Shown here in pieces: positions 50,645 to 59,044 of a stretch of 64,000 nucleotides of DNA. The notes beneath the pieces were generated by a model that was not told the DNA's origin, made no database searches, and saw only the letters and a list, made by a program, of their open reading frames with translations. Every line of letters starts with the position of its first letter. Positions within the stretch are counted from its first letter, which is position 1. The translations under genes were made by a program, and so were the position numbers. Source of the DNA: DASQMT01 sp963827335 (GTDB lineage Bacteria > Actinomycetota > Thermoleophilia > Solirubrobacterales > Solirubrobacteraceae); the NCBI GenBank assembly GCA_963827335.1, contig CAWHAP010000007.1:62001-126000 (forward strand), read 5' to 3'.

Positions 50645-51046
50645 ATGACCCTGCCGGCGTCGACCCCACTCACCACCCCCGACGCCCCCACCACCGTCAT
50701 CCGCCCCGGTGCGCTCCTGCACCGCGTGCGCGCGGCCGCCTCCGCCGTCTGGCGCCTCGCCCCCGGCCGCTACCTCGCCATCCCCGACGGCGACGAGGTC
50801 GTCGTGCTCCCCCTCGGCCGGCTCACGCGGATCGGCCGGCGCGCGGCCGCCGACATCGTGCTGGACGACCGCACCGTGTCACGCCGGCACGCGCTCGTGG
50901 TCGAGCGCGGCGGCCGGCCGGTGATCGCCGACGACCGCAGCCTCAACGGCGTGTTCGTCAACGGCCGCCGCGTGAGCGAGGCCGCCCTGCACCACGGCGA
51001 CGAGGTGCAGATCGGCGACCGCGTGATGCGCTACCTAGAGGTCTAG
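50645..51046 (+). CDS. FHA-domain protein
   Basis: About 133 residues with one C-terminal FHA domain: LTRIGRRAAADIVLDDRTVSRRHALVV contains the G-R, S-R-R-H phosphothreonine-recognition residues, followed by DRSLNGVFVNGRRV. The N-terminal 40 residues are Thr/Pro-rich and could carry the phosphorylation sites. ATG 50645 is the preferred start; GTG 50636 and ATG 50615 are in frame. It binds phosphothreonine partners; no Ser/Thr kinase is in the window. The end overlaps the amidohydrolase gene by 12 nt. Confidence 0.85.
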   Translation: MTLPASTPLTTPDAPTTVIRPGALLHRVRAAASAVWRLAPGRYLAIPDGDEVVVLPLGRLTRIGRRAAADIVLDDRTVSRRHALVVERGGRPVIADDRSLNGVFVNGRRVSEAALHHGDEVQIGDRVMRYLEV

Positions 51047-52531
51047 GACCCGGACCCAGCCGCCGGCGACCATCGTGCCGGCGACGCGTGCGGCGGCGAC
51101 GTCGTCCCACGGGTCGCCGTCGAGCACGACGAGGTCGGCGGCGAGGCCGGGCGCCAGGCGTCCGCGCCGGTCCTCGGCGCCCTCGAGCCAGGCCGGCTCG
51201 GTCGTGAAGGCCGCCGCCGCGGCGTCGAGCCCGATGGCCTGCTCCGGCCGCCACGCCGGGCGGTCGGAGTCCGTGCGGAGGACCGCGGCGCGGAGGCCGG
51301 CGAGCGGATCCATCTCCTCGATCGGCGCGTCCGAGCCGGCGGCCAGGCGGGCGCCGGCGTCGAGCAGCGAGCGGTACGGGTACGCGTGCGCCGCGCGGTC
51401 GCCCCACAGGCGGTCGGCGACGTCGCGGTCGCTCGTGGCGTGCGTGAACTGCACCGAGGCCGTCACGCCGAGCTGCGCGAAGCGCGGGACGTCGTCGGGG
51501 TGCACGCACTGCGCGTGCTCGATCCGGTGGCGCAGCCCGAGCGGGCGCCAGGCGTCCTGCGTCGCCGCGAAGGCGTCGAGCGCCTCCCGGTTGGCGCGGT
51601 CGCCGATCGCGTGCACGGCGACGGGGAGCGCGCGGGCCGCGGCGGCGCGGACGATCCCGGCCAGCGCCGCGGAGGACGTGATCTCGACCCCGGTCCCGTC
51701 GAGGAGCCGCGCGGTGCGGGAGCCGAGCGTGCCGTCCATGAACGCCTTCACGTAGTCGGCGTGCCCGGCGTCCGCCGTGCCGTCGGTCAGCGCGGTCGCC
51801 GGGATCGACTGCCAGACGCGGAGGGTCAGCTCGCCCGCGTCGCGCAGCGCGGCGAACAGCTCGGGCGCGCCGCGCCCGCCGTCCTTGTCGTGGACGGCGA
51901 CGACGCCCGCCGCGGCGACGGCCGGCAGCGCCGCGCGCATGGCGTCGAGCGTCTCGGCGCGCGTCGGCGCGAAGCGGGCCTCGAAGCGCCACGCGGCCTC
52001 CTCGCGCAGGATCCCGGTCGGCTCGCCGTCCGCGTCGCGCTCGACGACGCCCCCGGGCGTCTCGAGGTCGCCCCCGGCGCGGGCCAGCGCGGCCGTGTTG
52101 AGCCACAGCGAGTGGCTGTCGTGCGCGCGCAGCGCGGCAGGCGTGTCGCCGGTCACGGCATCGAGCGCCGCCCGGTCGGGCGCGTCGCCCGGCGGCCACA
52201 GCTCGTCGCGCCAGCCGCGGCCGCGCAGCCATCCGTCCCGCGGGCGAGCGGACGCGACCAGCGCGACCGCCTCGGCGCGCGAGCGGGCGGCGACGAGGTC
52301 CAGCTCGCGGCGGGCGAGCGCCCAGGTGGGGAAGTGCACGTGGGCGTCGGTGAAGCCGGGCAGCACGGTGCGGCCCTCGAGGTCGACGCGCTCCGCGTGG
52401 ATGGGCGCGTCGCCGGCGTCGCGGAGGACCGCGGCGATCGTGGTCCCGTCGATGACGAGCGCGGCCGCTTCCGGGTGTGCCGGGTCCATCGTGCGGATCC
52501 GGCCGTTGTGGAGGACGAGCACGGTGAGCAT
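51035..52531 (-). CDS. Amidohydrolase (YtcJ-like)
   Basis: A 498-residue metal-dependent hydrolase. Motifs: GFTDAHVHFPTW (HxH metal ligands near residues 63-66), AFMDGTLGSRTA, VAVHAIGDRAN, RIEHAQCVHPDD and GSDAPIEEMDP. Together they define the YtcJ/imidazolonepropionase-like group of the amidohydrolase superfamily. The substrate is unknown; it probably hydrolyses a C-N or C-O bond in the cytosol. The leader region upstream contains the 253-bp foldback. Confidence 0.87.
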   Translation of the reverse strand: MLTVLVLHNGRIRTMDPAHPEAAALVIDGTTIAAVLRDAGDAPIHAERVDLEGRTVLPGFTDAHVHFPTWALARRELDLVAARSRAEAVALVASARPRDGWLRGRGWRDELWPPGDAPDRAALDAVTGDTPAALRAHDSHSLWLNTAALARAGGDLETPGGVVERDADGEPTGILREEAAWRFEARFAPTRAETLDAMRAALPAVAAAGVVAVHDKDGGRGAPELFAALRDAGELTLRVWQSIPATALTDGTADAGHADYVKAFMDGTLGSRTARLLDGTGVEITSSAALAGIVRAAAARALPVAVHAIGDRANREALDAFAATQDAWRPLGLRHRIEHAQCVHPDDVPRFAQLGVTASVQFTHATSDRDVADRLWGDRAAHAYPYRSLLDAGARLAAGSDAPIEEMDPLAGLRAAVLRTDSDRPAWRPEQAIGLDAAAAAFTTEPAWLEGAEDRRGRLAPGLAADLVVLDGDPWDDVAAARVAGTMVAGGWVRVLDL

Positions 52532-52550
52532 TCTGCCGCGGGGAGCGAGC

Positions 52551-52803
52551 GGCGGCCCCGGCGAACGTCAACACCCGCATTGAGGAGGCGGGTCCGTTGG
52601 GGCGGCGATTCGCAGGGCGGGCCGCGGCGCGTGACGAGTTGGACCCGCATACCGGGGCGAGTTCGTCACCGTGGCGCTTTGACCTCGCATGGCGAGGTCA
52701 AGGCGCCACGGATCTCCTTGGAAGCGCTTCCACGCCTCGCGGAGTCGCCGCCCCCACCGACCCGCCTCCTCAAAGCGAGCCGTTGACGTTCGCCGGGGCC
52801 GCC
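52551..52803. repeat. 253-bp cloverleaf-like foldback element
   Basis: The outer 22 bp pair perfectly: 52551-52572 (beginning GGCGGCCCCGG) with 52782-52803. A second stem continues inward, TGAGGAGGCGGGTC (52581-52594) with 52759-52772 plus a further GGGGCGGCGA match. Inside lie three hairpins: GTGACGA/TCGTCAC (52631-52669), a 19-bp stem with ATG loop (52670-52710; one G:T wobble), and the 14-bp palindrome TGGAAGCGCTTCCA (52719-52732). It fills most of the 297-nt gap between the amidohydrolase and glycosidase genes; no gene fits in that gap. Confidence 0.8.
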
Positions 52804-52828
52804 ATTCACGCCGCGCGGCAGACCACGC

Positions 52829-53974
52829 TCAAGCCACCCACGCCGCGAACGCCGGCCGCCCCCGCCCGTCCGCCTCCCGCAGCCCGCAGTCGTAGCCCGG
52901 ATCCGCGGTCACCGTGTACTGCGTGAACAGGCCCACGCCCGGCGTCCGCTCGTAGCGCGTCAGCGCCTGCGCGAGCATCGCCGCCTGCTCGGCCCGCTGG
53001 CGCTCCGGCCCGTACTCGACGCCGTAGCGGCGGCGCACGCCGGAGAGCCGGACGCCGCCCTCCGTCGCGAAGACGAGCGGGCCGCCGTCGGCCGCCGCCC
53101 GCCCGCGCCAGCGCCCGGCCAGCTGCGCGCGCATCCGCCGTACCCGGTCGCCGCCGAGCTCGGCGTCGTTGTAGTTGTGGAACGACCACACCCAGTGCTC
53201 GCCGCCCGTGAAGCCGCGGCGGTCGAGCGCGTCGAGCAGGGCCGACACGAACGGCGCGCGCTCCGTGATCATGAACGGGCGGTCGGACTCGGCGTCGGAG
53301 ATCGAGGGCGCGAGGCAGGTCGCGGCCAGGTCGTGCTCGCGGGCCACCGCGTCCGCGGTCGCGATCATCCAGGCCACGCGGTCGGCCACGCCGGGCTGCG
53401 GCCACAGCTGCAGGTTCGGCTCGTTGACGACCTCGAAGCACGCCATCCGCCCCGCGTAGCGCTCCCAGAGGGCGGCCACGAAGTCCGCCCACGCGCTGTA
53501 CGGCCCGTGGCCCTCGTCCGGCAGCCGCCACTCGGGCGACTTGCCGTGGAAGTGGCGCCGCGTGTGGTTGACCCAGACGGGATAGCGGTAGGGCATGAGG
53601 ATCACCTGGAGCCCGTCGGCGACCGCGGCGTCGACCTGCGCGTCGAGCGCCACGAGGTGCGGCCGCCCCGGGTTGGCCGGGTCGCCGAGCGCGAACCGCG
53701 CCTGCGGCTGCAGGAAGGGCCAGTCGCACCAGAAGCGCACGTGCGTCGTCCGGGCGATCAGCGGCGGCGCCCACGGCTGCGCGCGCAGCACCGTGTAGTC
53801 CTGCAGCACGCCCGGGGTGCGCAGGCCCTGCGGGGTGAGGTCGATGCCGCGGCCCATCGCGGCCGGGCGGCCCAGGTCGGGGATGCGCGCCCACGACCGG
53901 CCGGAGGCGAGCGCGAGCCACGCCGTCCCGGCGCCTGCGAGCGCCTCGCGTCGCGTCACGCGCATGCGCTCCAT
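52829..53974 (-). CDS. Exported glycoside-hydrolase-like protein
   Basis: About 381 residues with a Tat-type signal (RVTRREALAGAGTAWLALASG, twin Arg) ending near residue 33. The rest is a (beta/alpha)8 glycosidase of the GH5/GH39-like clan: the acid/base Glu is in FEVVNEPNLQLWP (N-E-P), and a later TEGGV carries the likely nucleophile Glu. ATG 53974 or 53965 starts the protein. Substrate polysaccharide unknown. It is divergent from the sensor kinase gene, with the CGTACG operator between. Confidence 0.8.
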   Translation of the reverse strand: MERMRVTRREALAGAGTAWLALASGRSWARIPDLGRPAAMGRGIDLTPQGLRTPGVLQDYTVLRAQPWAPPLIARTTHVRFWCDWPFLQPQARFALGDPANPGRPHLVALDAQVDAAVADGLQVILMPYRYPVWVNHTRRHFHGKSPEWRLPDEGHGPYSAWADFVAALWERYAGRMACFEVVNEPNLQLWPQPGVADRVAWMIATADAVAREHDLAATCLAPSISDAESDRPFMITERAPFVSALLDALDRRGFTGGEHWVWSFHNYNDAELGGDRVRRMRAQLAGRWRGRAAADGGPLVFATEGGVRLSGVRRRYGVEYGPERQRAEQAAMLAQALTRYERTPGVGLFTQYTVTADPGYDCGLREADGRGRPAFAAWVA

Positions 53975-53989
53975 GGAAGCACCCGCGCG

Positions 53990-54011
53990 GCGTACGTCCC
54001 ACGACGTACGC
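53990..54011. promoter_or_regulatory. CGTACG-N8-CGTACG site upstream of the sensor kinase
   Basis: A 22-bp perfect inverted repeat, GCGTACGT-N6-ACGTACGC, between the glycosidase and sensor-kinase genes. The same motif with identical 8-nt spacing occurs at 55871-55890 before the MMPL gene. It is the likely binding site of the LuxR-type regulator at 55198. Confidence 0.75.
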
Positions 54012-54070
54012 GCAGGTGCTCCCCGCGCCGGATGCAGACGGCGCCCGCCCCGCCTACCGTTTCCCGGGTC

Positions 54071-55201
54071 ATGTCGCCGATCCGCCGCACGCTGCTCACC
54101 GAGGTCGCGCCCGCCGTCGCCCTGGCGGCGCTCGTCCTGGTCGTCACGCCGCGGGCCGCCGAGGCGCAGGACGCGGACATCGACGCGCTCACGTACGTCC
54201 TCTGCGCCGTGGCCGGCCTCGCACCCGGCCTGTGGCGGCGCGCGCCGGTGCTCGCCTACGCGCTGCCGCTCGCCTGCGTGGTGCTCTACACGGCGCGCGA
54301 CTACCCCGGCGGGCCGATCTACCTCACGTTCTTCGCCGGCACGCTGGCGATGATCCTCAACACCGCGACGCGCGTCTGGCTCCCCGCCGTGGGGGTCGGC
54401 GGTCTCGCGCTCCTCGCCGCCCACGTGGTGACCGACGCCCGGCCGGCGGGCGCGGTCGGCGCCTTCGTCGTCTGGGTCTTCGCCTCCGTCGTCGTCGGCG
54501 AGACGGTGCGCGTGCGCCGCGACAAGCTGAGGGAGGCCGAGCAGCGCGCCGCCTGGGCGGAGCGCAACCGCGCGGAGGAGGCGCGCCGCCAGATCGCCGA
54601 GGAGCGCCTGCGGATCGCGCGCGACGTGCACGACATCGTCGGCCACTCGCTCGCCACCATCACGCTGCAGGCCGGCGTCGCCGAGCACCTGCTCGAGGAG
54701 CGGCCCGAGCAGGCGCGCGCCGCCGTGGCCGCGATCCGCCGCGTCGGCAAGGAGTCGATGGCCGAGCTGCAGGGCCTGCTCGGGCCGCTGCGCGCGGGCG
54801 ACGGCGCGCCGCGCGCGCCGGCGCCCGGGCTCGACGCGCTCCCGCGCCTCGTCGCCGACATGCGCGCCGCCGGCCTCGCCGTCGAGCTGGAGCGCGACGG
54901 CGACGCCGCGCCCGTCCCCGAGCTGGTCGCCGTCGCCGCGTTCCGCATCGTCCAGGAGGCGCTGACCAACGTGGCGCGCCACGCCGGCGCGGGCGCACAG
55001 GCGGTCGTCCGCCTCGACCGCCGCGCCGGCGCGCTCGAGGTGGAGGTGGCCGACGACGGTGCGGGCGCGCCCGCCGGGACGCGCGAGGGCAACGGGCTGA
55101 CCGGGATGCGCGAGCGCGCCGCGGCCACCGGCGGGCAGCTCGACGCCGGTCCGCGCGCGGGCGGCGGCTACCGGGTCCTGGCGACCCTCCCCGCGCCATG
55201 A
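54071..55201 (+). CDS. NarL/DesK-type sensor histidine kinase
   Basis: A 376-residue kinase with an N-terminal membrane domain of about five helices (to about residue 150), a coiled linker (RDKLREAEQRAAWAERNRAEEARRQ), a HisKA_3 phosphoacceptor (RIARDVHDIVGHSLATI, His in DVHD) and a HATPase_c domain (EALTNVARHAGA N-box, GLTGMRERAAATGG). ATG 54071 has TACCGT 10 nt upstream. Its stop overlaps the response regulator start (ATGA). Confidence 0.9.
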   Translation: MSPIRRTLLTEVAPAVALAALVLVVTPRAAEAQDADIDALTYVLCAVAGLAPGLWRRAPVLAYALPLACVVLYTARDYPGGPIYLTFFAGTLAMILNTATRVWLPAVGVGGLALLAAHVVTDARPAGAVGAFVVWVFASVVVGETVRVRRDKLREAEQRAAWAERNRAEEARRQIAEERLRIARDVHDIVGHSLATITLQAGVAEHLLEERPEQARAAVAAIRRVGKESMAELQGLLGPLRAGDGAPRAPAPGLDALPRLVADMRAAGLAVELERDGDAAPVPELVAVAAFRIVQEALTNVARHAGAGAQAVVRLDRRAGALEVEVADDGAGAPAGTREGNGLTGMRERAAATGGQLDAGPRAGGGYRVLATLPAP

Positions 55202-55869
55202 TCCGCGTCGCGCTCGTCGACGACCAGGCGCTGATCCGCGGCGGCCTGCGCGCCCTGCTCGACGCCGAGCCCGGCGTCGAGGTGGTCGGCGAGGCGGCCG
55301 ACGGCGAGGCGGGCCTCGTGCTCGTGCGCGCCGAGCGGCCCGACGTCGTGCTGATGGACATCCGCATGCCGGTGCTCGACGGCCTGGAGGCCACGCGCCG
55401 GATCGCCGCCGACGAGGCGCTCGACCACGTCCGCGTCGTCGTGCTCACCACGTTCGAGCTCGACGAGTACGTGTTCGCCGCGCTGCGCGCCGGGGCGAGC
55501 GGCTTCCTGCTCAAGGACGAGGATCCGGCGGCGCTGCTGCGGGCGGTGCACGCCGCGGCCTCCGGCGACGCGCTGCTCTCGCCGAGCGTGACCCGCCGCG
55601 TGGTGGAGACGTTCAGCGCGGGCGCCCCGCCCTCCGGCCCGGCGCTCGCCGGCCTGGAGGAGCTGACCGAGCGCGAGCGGGAGATCGTCGCGCTCGTCGG
55701 CACCGGGCTCTCCAACCAGGAGATCGCCGACCGGCTCGTGATCAGCCCCGCGACGGCCCGCACGCACGTCTCGCGCGCGATGCTCAAGCTCGGCGCCCGC
55801 GACCGGGCCCAGGTCGTCGTCTTCGCCTACGAGTCCGGGCTCGTCACGCCGGGCCGCGGCGCCTCGTAG
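55198..55869 (+). CDS. NarL/LuxR-type response regulator
   Basis: A 223-residue regulator: receiver with D54 (VLMDIRMPVLDG) and Lys in FLLKDEDPA, and a C-terminal LuxR helix-turn-helix (LTEREREIVALVGTGLSNQEIADRLVISPATARTHVSRAMLKLGA). It pairs with the sensor kinase just upstream. The duplicated CGTACG-N8-CGTACG site before the kinase gene and before the MMPL gene makes autoregulation and control of MMPL likely (inference). Confidence 0.92.
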   Translation: MIRVALVDDQALIRGGLRALLDAEPGVEVVGEAADGEAGLVLVRAERPDVVLMDIRMPVLDGLEATRRIAADEALDHVRVVVLTTFELDEYVFAALRAGASGFLLKDEDPAALLRAVHAAASGDALLSPSVTRRVVETFSAGAPPSGPALAGLEELTEREREIVALVGTGLSNQEIADRLVISPATARTHVSRAMLKLGARDRAQVVVFAYESGLVTPGRGAS

Positions 55870-55870
55870 C

Positions 55871-55890
55871 CGTACGCAGCGGCGCGTACG
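55871..55890. promoter_or_regulatory. CGTACG-N8-CGTACG site upstream of MMPL
   Basis: CGTACGC-N6-GCGTACG directly follows the response regulator stop and lies 57 nt before the MMPL start. It matches the site at 53990-54011 in core and spacing. Confidence 0.75.
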
Positions 55891-55946
55891 CGCAGAGCCG
55901 CCCGCTGCACGACGACAGGACGGCGCCGCGCGTCGAGCATGCAGGC

Positions 55947-58043
55947 ATGACCGTCCCCGCTCCCACTCCCCGCCCCGCGGGCGCGCTCGCCCGCCTCGCC
56001 CGCCTGACCGTCCGGCGCCGGAAGTCGGTGGTGCTCGGCTGGGTCGCGCTGCTCGCGGCCACGCTCGCCCTCGCGCCCGGCCTCGCCGGCGAGTTCACCG
56101 CCGACTACGGCACGAAGGGATCGGAGTCCGAGCGTGCGGCGGCGCTGATCGCCGAGCGCTTCCCGGGCCGCTCCGACCAGTCGGTCACCGTCGTCTGGGA
56201 GGCCGCAGGCGGCGCCGGCGCACCGGCGGTGCGGTCGCGCGTCGACCGCTTCCTCGCGCAGGCCCGCCGGCTGGAGGGCATCGGTGCCGCGGGCGCGCCG
56301 CGCGTGTCCCGCGACGGGTCGATCGCGATGGCGGACCTGACGCTGGACCGCCGCGCCTGGGACGTCCCGGTCGCGACCGGCGAGGCGCTGATCGCGCTGG
56401 CCGAGGACGCGTCCGGCGACGGGCTGCGGATCGCCCTCGGCGGAGGCCCGATCATGCAGGCCCAGGACGGCGGCAGCCCGGAGGGGGTCGGCATGCTCGC
56501 CGCCGCGGTGATCCTCCTGATCGCCTTCGGCTCGGTCGTCGCGGCCGGCCTGCCGCTCGCGGTCGCGCTGTTCGGGCTCGGCGTCTTCGCCCCGCTGATC
56601 GGCGTGCTGGCCGTGGTGGCCGACGTCCCGGAGTGGGCGACCGCGCCGGCCGGGCTGATCGGCATCGGCGTCGGGATCGACTACGCGCTGCTCATCCTCA
56701 CCCGCTTCCGCACGGCCCTCGCGCGCGGCGCCGACGTGCCCGCGGCGGTCGAGGAGGCGGTCACGACCGCCGGCCGCAGCGCGCTCATCGCCGGCACCAC
56801 GGTCCTGATCTCGCTGCTCGGCCTGTTCTTCGTCGGCGTCTCCTACCTCAACGGCGTGGCGCTGGCCGCGGGCCTCGCCGTGCTCGTCGTGATGGCCGCG
56901 TCCGTCACGCTCCTGCCGGCGCTGCTCGCGCTCGCCGGCCGGCGCGTCGACCGCCTGCGCATCCCCGGCCTCGGCCGCGCGGCGCGCGCGGGCCGGCCGG
57001 CGGCGGCCGCGCGCTGGAGCCGCGCCGTCCAGCGCCGCCCGTGGGCCGCCGTGCTCGCCGGCAGCGCCGTGCTGCTCGTGCTCGCCACCCCCGCCCTCGG
57101 GCTGCGGCTGGGCTTCCCCGACGCCGGCAACGGCACGGCGGGCACGATGACCCGCGTCGCCTACGACCTGGTCGCCAAGGGCTTCGGCCCGGGGGCGAAC
57201 GGGCCGCTGCTGCTCGCGGTGGAGGGCGAGGACGACGCGGGGGTCGCCGCGATCGCCGAGCGCGTCCGGCGCACGGACGGCGTCGCCTTCGTGGCCGCGC
57301 CGCAGCGCAGCGCGGACGGGAGCGCGGCGATCGTCATCGCCGTCCCGGCCCGCACGCCGCAGAGCGCCGAGGTCGCCGGCCTCGTGCACCGGCTGCGCGG
57401 CGAGCTGCCGCGGACGGTGCACATCGGCGGCACGACGGCGGCGTTCATCGACCAGGGCGAGCTCGTGGCCGGGCGCCTGCCCGTGTTCATCGCCGGCGTC
57501 GTCGGGCTCTCGTTCCTGCTCCTCCTCAGCGCGTTCCGCTCGCCGCTGATCGCGCTGAAGGCGGGCGTGATGAACCTGCTGTCGGTCGGGGCCGCCTACG
57601 GCGTGGTCGCGGTCGCGGCGTCGGGCGGCTGGCTCGGCCAGCTCATGGGGATCGACACCGACACGCCGGTCGCGCCGTTCATCCCCGTGATGATGTTCGC
57701 GATCCTCTTCGGGCTGTCGATGGACTACGAGGTGTTCCTGCTGAGCCGCGTGCGCGAGGAGTACCTCGACCATGGCGACACCGCCCGCGCGGTCGCCGAC
57801 GGCCTGGCCAAGACCGCGCGCGTCATCACCGCGGCGGCGGCGATCATGGTCGCGGTGTTCCTCGCCTTCGTCGTGTCCGACGAAGTGTTCCTGCGGCTGC
57901 TCGGGCTGGGCATGGCGACGGCGATCTTCGTCGACGCCACCGTGGTCCGGATGGTCCTGGTGCCCGGCCTCATGCAGTTGCTCGGGCGGGCGAACTGGTG
58001 GATCCCGGCGTGGCTGGACCGGCGGCTGCCGCGGCTCGCCTAG
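55947..58043 (+). CDS. MMPL-family (RND superfamily) membrane transporter
   Basis: A 698-residue transporter with the MMPL layout: one N-terminal helix (VLGWVALLAATLALAPGLAG), a periplasmic domain of about 130 residues, five helices with GIGVGIDYALLILTRFR (the conserved G-x-x-x-D-Y motif in TM4), then the second half with periplasmic domain and GLSMDYEVFLLSRVREEY. Relatives export lipids or siderophores by proton motive force. It probably belongs to the regulon of the adjacent two-component system. Its 3' end overlaps the convergent EamA gene by 74 nt. Confidence 0.92.
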   Translation: MTVPAPTPRPAGALARLARLTVRRRKSVVLGWVALLAATLALAPGLAGEFTADYGTKGSESERAAALIAERFPGRSDQSVTVVWEAAGGAGAPAVRSRVDRFLAQARRLEGIGAAGAPRVSRDGSIAMADLTLDRRAWDVPVATGEALIALAEDASGDGLRIALGGGPIMQAQDGGSPEGVGMLAAAVILLIAFGSVVAAGLPLAVALFGLGVFAPLIGVLAVVADVPEWATAPAGLIGIGVGIDYALLILTRFRTALARGADVPAAVEEAVTTAGRSALIAGTTVLISLLGLFFVGVSYLNGVALAAGLAVLVVMAASVTLLPALLALAGRRVDRLRIPGLGRAARAGRPAAAARWSRAVQRRPWAAVLAGSAVLLVLATPALGLRLGFPDAGNGTAGTMTRVAYDLVAKGFGPGANGPLLLAVEGEDDAGVAAIAERVRRTDGVAFVAAPQRSADGSAAIVIAVPARTPQSAEVAGLVHRLRGELPRTVHIGGTTAAFIDQGELVAGRLPVFIAGVVGLSFLLLLSAFRSPLIALKAGVMNLLSVGAAYGVVAVAASGGWLGQLMGIDTDTPVAPFIPVMMFAILFGLSMDYEVFLLSRVREEYLDHGDTARAVADGLAKTARVITAAAAIMVAVFLAFVVSDEVFLRLLGLGMATAIFVDATVVRMVLVPGLMQLLGRANWWIPAWLDRRLPRLA

Positions 58044-58929
58044 CGCGGACCCGCGTCATCAGGCCGGGGGGCGTCCGCCCCCCGGTCGACAGCCACGAGC
58101 CGGCCAGGATGAGCAGCAGGCCGGCGACCGCGCTCGGGCCGAGCCCCTCGCCGAGCAGCGTCACGCCCAGCGCGACGGCGACGACCGGGTTGACGTAGGT
58201 GATGACCGTCGCCCGGCCGGGGCCGACCTCGGCGATCAGGGCGAAGAAGAGCAGGAAGGCGAGCGCGCTGCACGCGAGGCCGAGGACCAGGACGGAGACG
58301 ATCGTGTCGCCGGAGGGCATCTCGGTGGGCGCCGACGCGAAGGCGGGCGCCGCGAGGATCAGGGCCGAGATGCCCATCGAGGCGGTGACGGGCCCGAGCG
58401 GATCCATCGTCCCGAGCCGGTGCTTGATGATCATCGGCCCGGCGGCGTAGCCGACCGCCGCGAGCAGGATCGCGAAGGCGCCGAGCAGCTCGCCCGGCCG
58501 GCCCGCGACGTCGAGGCCGAGCAGCACGACGACGCCCGCGAAGCCGATCAGCAGCCCCACCAGGCGCGAGCCCTCGGCGCGCTCCTCGGGGTCGACGCGC
58601 AGCGCCATCAGCGCGACCACGAGCGGCACGGCGGCGATCAGGATCGCGGCCAGGCCGGAGGTGACGCGCTGCTCGCCGAAGCCGATCAGCGGCCACGGCA
58701 GCACGATCTCCACGACCGAGTAGATCAGCAGCGGCTTCCAGTGGCGCCCGAGCCCGCGCAGCGCGCCCTTGTGGATCGCGTAGGGGAGCAGGATCGCGAA
58801 GGCGACGGCGATCCGCCCCCACGCCACCATCACCGGCGAGAGGTCCTCGACCGCCAGCTTGATGAACAGGTACGGGATCCCCCACAGCACCGAGACCGCG
58901 GCGAACAGGGTCCAGGCGCGCGTCGACAT
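57970..58929 (-). CDS. EamA-family (DMT) transporter
   Basis: About 319 residues with ten predicted helices in two EamA repeats: first repeat AVSVLWGIPYLFIKLA, second ILLAAVGYAAGPMII. ATG 58929 (MSTRAW) is taken as the start; GTG 58941 is in frame. The Ala/Arg-rich tail after about residue 285 overlaps MMPL and a GC hairpin, so it may be an extended reading frame. Related proteins export metabolites or drugs; the substrate is unknown. Confidence 0.85.
   Translation of the reverse strand: MSTRAWTLFAAVSVLWGIPYLFIKLAVEDLSPVMVAWGRIAVAFAILLPYAIHKGALRGLGRHWKPLLIYSVVEIVLPWPLIGFGEQRVTSGLAAILIAAVPLVVALMALRVDPEERAEGSRLVGLLIGFAGVVVLLGLDVAGRPGELLGAFAILLAAVGYAAGPMIIKHRLGTMDPLGPVTASMGISALILAAPAFASAPTEMPSGDTIVSVLVLGLACSALAFLLFFALIAEVGPGRATVITYVNPVVAVALGVTLLGEGLGPSAVAGLLLILAGSWLSTGGRTPPGLMTRVRARRAAAAAGPATPGSTSSPARATA
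58064..58085 (+). terminator. Perfect GC hairpin after MMPL, inside the EamA 3' end
   Basis: CCGGGGGGCG (58064-58073) and CGCCCCCCGG (58076-58085) pair over 10 bp with only 2 nt between. It lies 20 nt after the MMPL stop while coding Gly-Gly-Arg-Thr-Pro-Pro-Gly on the other strand. It may terminate the MMPL transcript; no U-tract is present. Confidence 0.5.
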
Positions 58930-59031
58930 TCCGGAGGCCACGGCCGGATCTCAGCAGCCCGGCGCCGCGCGCACCAGTCGGATCGCTTGGGAGGTCCAGC
59001 AGCGCGGCTGATGGATCACCGGCCCGGCGCG

Positions 59032-59037
59032 TACGCT
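59032..59037 (+). promoter_or_regulatory. Putative leaderless -10 box of the GATase-like gene
   Basis: TACGCT, 7 nt before GTG 59045. The 58942-59031 stretch shows no other feature. Confidence 0.5.
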
Positions 59038-59044
59038 TCGCCGG

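Noticed and set aside
52551..52803. Insertion-sequence remnant
   Set aside because: Inverted ends are present, but no transposase fragment fits inside and no flanking direct repeat is obvious. A mobile origin stays possible and is not claimed.
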